DNA of 7,715 nucleotides from Candidatus Heimdallarchaeota archaeon (GTDB taxonomy: Archaea; Asgardarchaeota; Heimdallarchaeia; JABLTI01): the NCBI GenBank assembly GCA_019894765.1, contig JAGXNT010000064.1:1-7715 (forward strand), in the 5' to 3' direction. Position 1 is the first letter of the stretch. Each line of letters opens with the position of its first letter. Shown piece after piece: positions 1 to 5,331 of the stretch. The notes beneath the pieces were generated by a model. The model saw only the letters and a program-made list of their open reading frames with translations, was not told the origin of the DNA and ran no database searches. Position numbers and translations under genes: made by a program.

Positions 1-1284
1 GGGAGTGAACGTGGGCATGGTATTGCTGTTACTGAAGATGGCAGCTGCTATGTCACAGGCTTTACCCAATCCAGCGATTTCCCCACCCAGTATGCTTTTA
101 ACAACACCTACAGCGGTAATACCGACGCCATTGTTACGAAGCTTGATGGTAGTGGTTCGCTCCTTTGGAGCACCTTCTTCGGAGGGAGTGACTTAGATTA
201 TAGTAATGATATTTCTGTGGCAAGTGATGGCAGCTGCTATGTCACAGGCTTTACCCAATCCAGCGATTTCCCCATCCTGAATGCTTATAACAGCACCTAC
301 AGTGGTAATAAGGATACTTTTCTAGCCAAGTTCTCAGCAAGTGGCCAACTACTCTGGAGTTCCTACCTTGGTGGGAACGAGTCGGATGAGGGGCAAAGCA
401 TAGCTGTTGCAAGTGATGGCAGCTGCTATGTAACAGGGTTTACCATTTCAAGCAATTTTCCCACCCAAAATGCTTTTGATAGTACTCATAATGGTTATTA
501 TGATGCCTTTGTTGCCAAGTTCTCTACTAATGGCACTCTCCTTTGGAGTTCCTACCTTGGCGGAAGTGCTGGGAGTGAACGTGGGTATGGTATAGCTGTT
601 ACCAGCGATGGCAGCTGCTATGTCACAGGCTTTACCCAATCCAGCGATTTCCCTACCCTGGACGCGTATGATCCCACTCATAATGGTTATACGGATGTCT
701 TTGTTTCCAAGTTTAATGCTAGCGGTTCGCTCCTCTGGAGCACCTTCTTCGGAGGAACCTTGTGGGAAGAAGCTCGGGGTATTACTGTTGCAAGTGATGA
801 CAGCTGTTATATTACCGGCATTACTTACTCAATTGATTTCCCCCTCCTAAATGCCTTTAATAGTACACTTGGTTTTTGCGACGCTTTTGTTTCCAAGTTT
901 TCTTCTGAAGGCTCCCTCCTCTGGAGCACTTATCTTGGCGGAAATGATACGGATAGTGGGTATGATATTGCTGTTACTAGTGATGGCAGCTGCTATGTGA
1001 CAGGAGAAACCCAATCAAGTGATTTTCCCACTAAGAATGCTTTTAATAGTTCCTTAAGTGGTGGTTATGTTGATGCCTTTATTTCCAAGTTTAACGCTAG
1101 TGGTTTCCTCCTCTGGAGCACCTATCTTGGCGGAAGTGAAGGGAGGGATAGTGGGTATAGCCTTGCTGTTACTGAAGATGGTAGTTGTTTTGTTACCGGT
1201 ACTACTCGTTCAGATGATTTTCCTACTGAGAATGCTTATGATACTACCTTAGGTAGTTCAAGTGATGCATTTATTACGAAATTT
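1..1284 (+). repeat. Seven tandem propeller-blade repeats (about 189 nt each)
   Basis: The conserved blade cysteine codon falls at 46, 235, 424, 616, 805, 991 and 1186, giving spacings of 189, 189, 192, 189, 186 and 195 nt. All spacings are multiples of three, so the frame is kept. The array continues past the left edge of the window. Confidence 0.9.
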
Positions 1285-1410
1285 GATGACTCACCTATAC
1301 CAATTCCCCCCCGACCTCTTACTGTTACTGGATTTTTAATCTTCATAGCCGTCATGCTCAGCGCAGTCATACCTGTCATCGCACTCATTGTATATAAGAA
1401 ACAGAAGTAG
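1..1410 (+). CDS. SBBP-repeat beta-propeller surface protein, C-terminal membrane anchor (5' partial)
   Basis: The frame is open from base 1, so the gene starts upstream and an internal GTG at 217 is not its start. The 469 visible residues are seven tandem blades of 62-65 residues of the SBBP type (PF06739-like). Each has a YVTG-type strand (variants YITG and FVTG), then a DFP turn, then a D-x-F-x-x-K-F strand; in all but the last blade an LLWS-[ST]-[YF]-[LF]-GG strand follows. The last blade stops after the KFDD segment; in propellers such a blade can be completed by the N-terminus, which is not visible. A Pro-rich linker (PIPIPPRP) leads to one hydrophobic helix (about the last 26 to 5 residues) and the tail YKKQK, so the propeller should face outside. 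The family is usually read as a surface binding or adhesion scaffold; the ligand is unknown. The DNA is visibly richer in G+C than the following genes. Confidence 0.88.
   Translation, partial: GSERGHGIAVTEDGSCYVTGFTQSSDFPTQYAFNNTYSGNTDAIVTKLDGSGSLLWSTFFGGSDLDYSNDISVASDGSCYVTGFTQSSDFPILNAYNSTYSGNKDTFLAKFSASGQLLWSSYLGGNESDEGQSIAVASDGSCYVTGFTISSNFPTQNAFDSTHNGYYDAFVAKFSTNGTLLWSSYLGGSAGSERGYGIAVTSDGSCYVTGFTQSSDFPTLDAYDPTHNGYTDVFVSKFNASGSLLWSTFFGGTLWEEARGITVASDDSCYITGITYSIDFPLLNAFNSTLGFCDAFVSKFSSEGSLLWSTYLGGNDTDSGYDIAVTSDGSCYVTGETQSSDFPTKNAFNSSLSGGYVDAFISKFNASGFLLWSTYLGGSEGRDSGYSLAVTEDGSCFVTGTTRSDDFPTENAYDTTLGSSSDAFITKFDDSPIPIPPRPLTVTGFLIFIAVMLSAVIPVIALIVYKKQK
37..653 (+). repeat. Three identical 47-nt copies inside the blade repeats
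   Basis: Bases 37-83, 226-272 and 607-653 are identical over 47 nt, including synonymous positions. Blades 1 and 4 are also close at their starts (1-24 against 571-594, two mismatches) and ends (154-183 against 724-753, one mismatch), always at an offset of 570 nt. This suggests duplication of a three-blade unit or recent gene conversion. Confidence 0.85.
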
Positions 1411-1411
1411 C

Positions 1412-1439
1412 TTCCCATTTTTTTAGTTTTAATTGGGAA
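1412..1439 (+). terminator. Hairpin plus T-tract terminator after the SBBP gene
   Basis: TTCCCA (1412-1417) can pair with TGGGAA (1434-1439). A run of seven T (1418-1424) lies in the loop, just after the stop codon at 1408-1410. Archaeal intrinsic termination depends mainly on the T tract, so the hairpin may be incidental. Confidence 0.5.
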
Positions 1440-1563
1440 AATCTTGTTTGAAATTAGGTAAAGACTCATCAAACATACACAAATAACTTGTTGCAATTAA
1501 TGAGATCTCTTTTGCTGAAAAATTCTTTGTCTTGGTTGTAAAGTGGATTTTGTATCTTTTGAT

Positions 1564-1600
1564 GAAAAGCTTTTATTTTTCTTGGTACTTAGTTATTACT
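1564..1600 (+). promoter_or_regulatory. TATA box with purine-rich BRE, leaderless start at 1601
   Basis: GAAAAGC (1564-1570, BRE-like) precedes TTTTATTT (1571-1578). The box centre is about 26 nt before the ATG at 1601, so transcription should begin on or next to that ATG. No SD-like sequence lies between them, in agreement with a leaderless mRNA. Confidence 0.5.
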
Positions 1601-2251
1601 ATGAAGAGGTTGCTTAGAGGTCTTTGTCTTATTGGAATATTACTAGTAGTGTTTGTGCAATTCAAACCTGTAATGGGAAGTCCTAACAATCGAAGAGTAA
1701 TCTATACTGCAATAACTAATATTAGCTTAACAAATATCACGGATATAGAACTTTGTGAAAACTGTACCCATTTTGATTTCCTTGTGGAATATGAGATTTT
1801 AAATCCTCGAATACGAAAGCTTACTCTTACCTTTCCATGCCTAGGCAGACAATTAATACCAAACATCTCAATAAGTTTTGAAGATAATAATTATACTGCG
1901 GTGTATGCTGATACTTTTTCATGTTTGAGAGCTATTAGCCATCGGACTTTTGATCCAGGCATAACTAGCGCGAAAACCTCTCATCGAACAGCAATTTTAG
2001 ATCAAAACTTTACAGAATTACCAAATGGTGAATATACTTTTTTGATTTATGGTCGTGGATGGAGCCCCTCAGTTGTTTTTAATGAAACTGTGATGACTAT
2101 TTCAGATGAAGGAACTCATATCCAATATGGAACTTTACCTCCTTTAGATATAATTCCACAAAAGAGAAGTCTGGTTTTTATTCATACCGGGCTTGTTTTG
2201 GCATTCGTTTTTGTTTTACTTCCCAAAAGAAAAAGGAAAAAATCTTCTTAA
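1601..2251 (+). CDS. Secreted, C-terminally anchored protein of unknown function
   Basis: I do not recognise this family. From ATG 1601 it has 216 residues: a signal peptide (Lys/Arg then a hydrophobic run, residues 1-25, ending near PVMGS), an extracellular part of about 160 residues, one membrane helix (about 191-207) and the basic tail PKRKRKKSS. The extracellular part has four cysteines (52, 55, 80, 108), the first two as CENC, enough for two disulfides, and seven N-x-S/T sequons (40, 45, 54, 88, 97, 136, 161), so N-glycosylation is likely. The segment around LPNGEYTFLIYG (140-151) looks like a strand pair of an Ig-like beta-sandwich, but that is only an impression. Upstream in-frame TTG (1532) and ATG (1562) would put extra residues before the signal peptide, and the TATA box supports 1601. 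No T tract follows, so read-through into the next gene (69-nt gap) is possible. Confidence 0.75.
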   Translation: MKRLLRGLCLIGILLVVFVQFKPVMGSPNNRRVIYTAITNISLTNITDIELCENCTHFDFLVEYEILNPRIRKLTLTFPCLGRQLIPNISISFEDNNYTAVYADTFSCLRAISHRTFDPGITSAKTSHRTAILDQNFTELPNGEYTFLIYGRGWSPSVVFNETVMTISDEGTHIQYGTLPPLDIIPQKRSLVFIHTGLVLAFVFVLLPKRKRKKSS

Positions 2252-2307
2252 AACACGAAAAATACAATAGGTAAAAGAACGTATTATAGATAAACTAATT
2301 CATTTGT

Positions 2308-2323
2308 GGTGATGGGAGTTATG
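2308..2323 (+). promoter_or_regulatory. SD site GGTGAT and ATG, out of frame with the gene body
   Basis: GGTGAT (2308-2313) is a perfect match to the anti-SD core and sits 7 nt before ATG 2321. As written, that ATG reads M-K-K-K-K and stops at 2336-2338. Removing one A from the following A run joins it to the long frame below. Confidence 0.6.
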
Positions 2324-3497
2324 AAAAAAAAAAAATGAAAATAGATGCAAAGTAAGAAAGGATTCAACCTCTCCACTACTAAAGTTGCTAATTATTTGTT
2401 CTATATTACTTGTTGTTTCAATGAATAATGCAACTATAATGGGTGAGGGATTTTTCATCTTTGACGAAGTAAATACTTCTTTGTTGCATGATGTGGGGAG
2501 TGGTTATGTTCTCTGTGAACAGGACGGGTTTCTTTATTTCATTGTGGATAAGTCATCAGAAACAGATAAAATAAAAATCGTAGATGTTCAGCAACCTGAG
2601 AATCCTCTCTTTGTTGGAAGCTATGAATTAGAGGATCTTGAAAGTTTGGTAGATTTCAAAATCAGTGAGAACATAGCGTACATGCTCACAGAGTTAACGA
2701 TTTTTGCTGAGTATAGATTTTCAGTAGCAACTCTAAATATTTCTGACCCAACAAATCCCGTTCGATTAGGGAGTTCTGCTTTGGAACGAATAAATAGTTT
2801 TAGGGCTGATAGTTTAGAGCATATCAGTATATACAAAAATTATACCTATGTGAGCTCAAACGAGTTGCTAATCTTTGATTGTAGTAATCGTTCGTTACCT
2901 GTGAAAGTAGCGAATTATACCTCAACTGGGGGGTATTTGCATATCAATAATGATTTCTTGTACTTGGTGTGGAATGGCGTAACTATCTATAGTTTAGCTG
3001 ATCCAGTGAATCCTTTTTACTTGGGAGAAGTGAAGAGTACGAAACACCCCACAACTGGTAGCGGGGTGTACGGGAACTATGTCATAAATTCTTTTCTGGA
3101 TTCCGGGATTCAAGTCTATAATTGCACAGATCCTACTCAACCAACTATCTGTGGGGATTACGATTTTCCGGAATGGCAATTGTATACTGAAGGAAATATC
3201 CAGGATATGGAGATCGTAGAAGACAGAGTATTCACTGGTGGAGGAGAACTCTATATTTTCGATATAAGCAACCCTCAAAACCTGAAAAGGATTGCACGGA
3301 AAAACTTCGGAGACCAAAATATTAGTCGAATAACAGTAGCAAATAATTACATGTACTTAACCATTCTCAACAATATCAGAATCTACTCGAACGTTGAAAA
3401 CTCTTTAGGACGGAATTTGGGAATAGGTATTGGTGTAGGATTATCAGTAGTAGTGGGAGTTTTGTTGGTAATTTGGTGGAAGAAGAAAAGAGGGTGA
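2321..3497 (+). CDS. LVIVD-repeat beta-propeller surface protein; start frameshifted in a poly-A run
   Basis: The unambiguous frame runs from codon 2385 (TTG) to 3497, 370 residues, and stays open back to 2325. The natural start is ATG 2321 with its SD, one base out of frame because of the A12 run; with 11 A the N-terminus would be MKKKNENRCKVRK followed by the hydrophobic LLKLLIICSILLVVS. Numbering from 2385, propeller-type repeats of the LVIVD family (PF08309-like) sit at about 64-79 (KIVDVQQPENPLFVGS), 116-130, 161-176, 199-215, 242-258 and 289-304 (LYIFDISNPQNLKRIA), with partial copies at 23-40 and 331-340, so about seven blades. Residues 344-365 form one Gly/Val-rich membrane helix, then WWKKKRG. 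There are many N-x-S/T sequons. Probably a surface binding protein with unknown ligand. If the extra base is real, expression needs slippage or the weak TTG at 2385, which has no SD. Confidence 0.8.
2324..2335 (+). repeat. Homopolymer run of 12 A at the gene start
   Basis: Twelve consecutive A follow the ATG. Eleven A would put ATG 2321 in frame with the LVIVD protein, twelve does not. This is a typical site for sequencing error, replication slippage or transcriptional slippage. Confidence 0.9.
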
Positions 3498-3537
3498 GAC
3501 TATTCAGTTTTCTACGTCGTTACGTGGCGTGAGAATA

Positions 3538-3552
3538 TGTCTTGGTTGTAAA
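3538..3552 (+). repeat. 15-nt intergenic repeat, second copy
   Basis: TGTCTTGGTTGTAAA at 3538-3552 is identical to 1528-1542. Both copies lie between genes: one before the 1601 gene, one after the LVIVD gene. The role is unknown; copy 2 runs directly into the 17-nt repeat at 3550. Confidence 0.6.
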
Positions 3553-3590
3553 CTCTTTGTCATTTCTTTTTTCTTTGCTTCTATATTTTT
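3550..3590 (+). terminator. T-rich terminator after the LVIVD gene, carrying a shared 17-mer
   Basis: AAACTCTTTGTCATTTC (3550-3566) is followed by a T-rich tract with runs of six T (3567-3572) and five T (3586-3590), the last overlapping the 3' end of the opposing gene. The same 17-mer stands at 4832-4848, also directly after a plus-strand stop and before a T tract. This fits an archaeal T-tract terminator. Confidence 0.5.
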
Positions 3591-3901
3591 CCCCAAGTAA
3601 ATGCGTAAGAAACAGCCTTCGTGTATCCTGATGCTTCAGCAAATTTCGCTGTTTTCACTTTTTGTTTGATCTCAGCCCGTTTCCGTTTTACGAATAAATT
3701 GAATTCTGTTTTCCCAATATTTAACCAAAGGTTTTTTCCTTCTTGTTTTAAAACATCTTCCTGGGTAAATGTAACGAATATTGTTGTTCCAAGTAAGCTT
3801 CGTTGAGCGACAACGATCTTCTTTGAAGATTCTTTTTCTTCAACTACTTTTCCTATCTTCTTACCTTTCATATCATAAGCGACTTTTTGCGGTTGTTTCA
3901 T
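3581..3901 (-). CDS. Small PRC-barrel-like protein, paralogue A2
   Basis: From ATG 3901 this encodes 106 residues with no signal peptide or membrane helix, so it is cytoplasmic. The N-terminal half (about 5-72) has the PRC-barrel-like pattern: VAYDMKGKKIGKVVEE (strand, D-x-x-G turn, IGKV strand), then VVAQRSLLGTTIFVTF, then LWLNIGKTEF. A basic helix follows (about 67-85, FVKRKRAEIKQKVK) and a short aromatic end (SYAFTWGKI). It is about 60% identical by eye to the gene directly upstream (3918-4247), with VVAQRSLLG and the EFNLFVKRKRA helix the best kept. The two form an operon: 16 nt separate them, and the SD AGGTGG (3919-3914) overlaps the upstream TAG. PRC-barrel domains elsewhere are small protein- or RNA-binding modules (RimM, reaction-centre H subunit, haloarchaeal CdpB); the partner here is unknown. 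An in-frame ATG at 3931 lies inside the upstream gene and is less likely. Confidence 0.75.
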   Translation of the reverse strand: MKQPQKVAYDMKGKKIGKVVEEKESSKKIVVAQRSLLGTTIFVTFTQEDVLKQEGKNLWLNIGKTEFNLFVKRKRAEIKQKVKTAKFAEASGYTKAVSYAFTWGKI

Positions 3902-3917
3902 TTTTTTTACACACCAC

Positions 3918-4247
3918 CTAATAAGCTGCACTCATTCCCCAAGCATAGGCGTATGATTCTGCCTCTGTTAAGCTTGAAGCTTTTGCCATTTTTGCAGCTT
4001 TTACTTTTTGCTTAATTATAGCTCGTTTCCGTTTAACAAAGAGATTGAATTCTTTTCTATCGACTTTCATCCAAATCTTCTTATCATCTTTTAGCAATAC
4101 ATATTGCTGAGTGAATATTACCGTTATTTCTATTCCAAGTAAACTCCTCTGAGCAACGACCACTTTATCCTCTGTTTCAGAGTCCTCGATGATTAATCCA
4201 ATTCTCTTTCCTTTCGCATCACAAGCAACTTTTATTGGCTGTTTCAT
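3918..4247 (-). CDS. Small PRC-barrel-like protein, paralogue A1
   Basis: The protein has 109 residues from ATG 4247, is soluble, and is the first gene of a two-gene operon. It has the same layout as its downstream paralogue: KVACDAKGKRIGLIIED (5-22), VVAQRSLLGIEITVIF (about 30-45), IWMKVDRKEF, the basic helix FVKRKRAIIKQKVKAAK, and a C-terminal part ending SYAYAWGMSAAY. ATG 4247 was chosen because both paralogues then start MKQP. However, the SD GGAG (4268-4265) lies 8 nt before an in-frame TTG at 4256, so a three-residue longer protein is a real alternative; an ATG at 4286 would precede the SD. PRC-barrel assignment rests on the K-x-A-x-D-x-x-G-x-x-[IL]-G pattern shared with the two genes at 4455 and 4877. 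Function is not known; a role as a small adaptor is inference. Confidence 0.75.
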   Translation of the reverse strand: MKQPIKVACDAKGKRIGLIIEDSETEDKVVVAQRSLLGIEITVIFTQQYVLLKDDKKIWMKVDRKEFNLFVKRKRAIIKQKVKAAKMAKASSLTEAESYAYAWGMSAAY

Positions 4248-4454
4248 TTGAGTCAAATTACTCACTCCCGAACAGTTAATTCTCATCTTACTATATGTGC
4301 ATTAAAAATCATTAATGTTTTCTTAAAGAGGATTGCAATTTGTTAACATAGCATGATTTTTGAAATCAAAAACCATTCACAAAAGGTCATATTTTTAATT
4401 ATCATAAGTCCATAATCATATAGACTAGTAAGACTGATTAAGGAGGGCTGTTTT
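4248..4454. promoter_or_regulatory. Divergent promoter region with a palindrome
   Basis: This 207-nt region drives genes on both strands. Minus strand: TTTTTAAT (4308-4301) as TATA box predicts a start near 4278, ahead of the SD at 4268-4265. Plus strand: ATTTTTAA (4391-4398), preceded by AAAAGG, predicts a start near 4421, ahead of the SD AGGAGGG (4441-4447). Between the two boxes lies a perfect 7-bp inverted repeat, TTTTTGA-AA-TCAAAAA (4357-4372), plus the small palindromes ATTGCAAT (4332-4339) and GTTAAC (4342-4347). The inverted repeat is a candidate operator. Confidence 0.45.
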
Positions 4455-4826
4455 TTGAATTATTCAAATTTCCTATCAAAAACGGCTTCGGATAAACATG
4501 GAGTAAAACTTGGGAAAATAATTAGAATAGAAGACTTGATTGGAGAAACAATAAAAAAATATAAACCATATGCCATTATCCAAGTGAGACGGTTTTTGCA
4601 AAAAGAAATCCATGTCCCAATTGACCTCGAAAAAGTAATAAAAGAGCAAGAAGGACAGGTTATGTTTGATATTTCAAAGGAAGAATTTGATGCAGAGATA
4701 AAACGAATGGAAGTTTTAAGAAATGAGCGTGAAACGTATGATGATTTTGTTAAAACTGATTCATCTTTGTATAGCGCAAGAGGAAGTATTAAAACAAGAC
4801 CAACATCTCGTAGGAAGAAAAAATAA
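4455..4826 (+). CDS. Small PRC-barrel-like protein, paralogue B1 (TTG start)
   Basis: The protein has 123 residues and no export signal. TTG 4455 is the start: AGGAGGG (4441-4447) stands 7 nt upstream, and the resulting N-terminus (MNYSNFLSKTASDK) aligns without gaps to the ATG-started paralogue at 5257 (MDHSQLVGKIASDK). The PRC-barrel-like core is about residues 9-77: KTASDKHGVKLGKIIRIE, then a strand pair around YAIIQVRRFLQKEIHVPID, then VMFDISKEEF. A charged helix (EEFDAEIKRMEVLRNERETY) and a basic tail RPTSRRKKK follow. The YAII...RRFL..I.VP segment matches the PRC-barrel beta pattern best of the four. It is divergent from the A1-A2 operon and may be co-regulated with it through the shared upstream region. 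The tail could bind nucleic acid or acidic lipid, but that is inference. Confidence 0.78.
   Translation: MNYSNFLSKTASDKHGVKLGKIIRIEDLIGETIKKYKPYAIIQVRRFLQKEIHVPIDLEKVIKEQEGQVMFDISKEEFDAEIKRMEVLRNERETYDDFVKTDSSLYSARGSIKTRPTSRRKKK
4811..4826 (-). terminator. Minus-strand T tract inside the 3' end of the convergent gene
   Basis: Read on the minus strand, the lysine codons and stop of the plus-strand gene give TTATTTTTTCTTCCTA (4826-4811). This is a T tract about 50-60 nt beyond the stop of the minus-strand gene at 4877, and would end its transcript inside the neighbouring coding sequence. Confidence 0.4.
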
Positions 4827-4831
4827 ACATA

Positions 4832-4886
4832 AAACTCTTTGTCATTTCCTCTTTTTCGAAGAAACCCTTTTTTTCTTTATTTTTTC
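4832..4886 (+). terminator. T-rich terminator of the plus-strand PRC gene, with shared 17-mer
   Basis: The 17-mer also found at 3550-3566 occurs at 4832-4848. It is followed by runs of five (4852-4856), seven (4868-4874) and six (4880-4885) T. The later runs are the antisense of the lysine codons that end the opposing gene. Confidence 0.5.
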
Positions 4887-5257
4887 CTCTCTTTGCTTTT
4901 GTGGCTTAACCCCGTAAAATCTCGTATAGAATAATAGCGATTTCTATTGGTTTGTTCAACAATAGTTCCAGTATAGGTCTCTCTTTCAGCCTTGATTTTC
5001 TTTATCCGTTTTACTTCTTCATCGAATTCCGCTTTAGTAACATTGAACCAAGCATATATTCCCTCTACTTTGGTTACTTTCTTAGCTTCAAGTGGTACTA
5101 CCATATCTTTCCGTAAAAATTTGCGGATTAGGATCATTGCAAACGGTTCATAAGTCTTAATTGTTTTTCCCAGCAATTTATCAATTCTAATTATTTGTCC
5201 TAATTTAAGACTGTCTTTATCTGAAGCAATTTTCCCTACTAATTGTGAGTGATCCAT
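4877..5257 (-). CDS. Small PRC-barrel-like protein, paralogue B2
   Basis: ATG 5257 opens a 126-residue soluble protein. It aligns from the first residue to the product of 4455: KIASDKDSLKLGQIIRID (9-26), then FAMILIRKFLRKDMVVPLE (about 39-57), then YAWFNVTKAEFDEEVKRI with a charged helix and the shared ERETY. After that the two differ; this one has a Tyr/Arg-rich stretch (NRNRYYSIRDF) and ends HKSKERKK. Identity over the first 95 residues is roughly 45-50% by eye. The gene is convergent with 4455-4826, with 50 nt between stops. There is no SD before the ATG; a TATA box at 5294-5286 predicts a leader of only about 7 nt, so initiation is probably leaderless-like, unlike its SD-led relatives. 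PRC-barrel assignment by pattern; partner and role unknown. Confidence 0.78.
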   Translation of the reverse strand: MDHSQLVGKIASDKDSLKLGQIIRIDKLLGKTIKTYEPFAMILIRKFLRKDMVVPLEAKKVTKVEGIYAWFNVTKAEFDEEVKRIKKIKAERETYTGTIVEQTNRNRYYSIRDFTGLSHKSKERKK

Positions 5258-5285
5258 TAGTATCAGTGATTCATATTGTAATTTG

Positions 5286-5300
5286 ATTATTATACTTTTA
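5286..5300 (-). promoter_or_regulatory. TATA box for the minus-strand PRC gene at 5257
   Basis: On the minus strand AAAAG (5299-5295) precedes TATAATAAT (5294-5286). The box centre to ATG 5257 is about 33 nt, so the mRNA should start around 5264, nearly at the ATG. Confidence 0.5.
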
Positions 5301-5305
5301 CATTG

Positions 5306-5311
5306 AAAAAA
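5306..5311 (-). terminator. T6 terminator of the beta-helix gene
   Basis: Six T on the minus strand lie about 20 nt after the stop at 5332 and just before the promoter of the next minus-strand gene, which separates the two transcription units. Confidence 0.4.
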
Positions 5312-5331
5312 GTATCAGAAAACTATTGGTG

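Noticed and set aside
217..1410. A gene starting at GTG 217
   Set aside because: The frame is open to base 1 and the repeat array continues upstream; the GTG is inside a blade.
5..1496. Several other open frames over the SBBP repeats on both strands
   Set aside because: They recur because the underlying repeats recur; their translations are low-complexity and lack start signals or domains.
1532..1600. Longer N-terminus for the 1601 gene (TTG 1532 or ATG 1562)
   Set aside because: It would put hydrophobic residues before a normal signal peptide and overlap the TATA box; the box distance fits ATG 1601.
1285..3497. Archaeosortase-type (PGF-CTERM) sorting signals at the C-termini
   Set aside because: The helices and basic tails fit, but no PGF or similar signature precedes them; plain membrane anchors suffice.
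2321..3497. Calling the LVIVD gene a pseudogene
   Set aside because: Only one base in a homopolymer is out of place; 370 codons downstream are intact with full repeats and anchor.
5259..5318. Repeated octamer CTGATACT (minus strand) flanking the TATA box of the 5257 gene as an operator pair
   Set aside because: An 8-nt repeat in AT-rich DNA is expected by chance and the copies are 52 nt apart.
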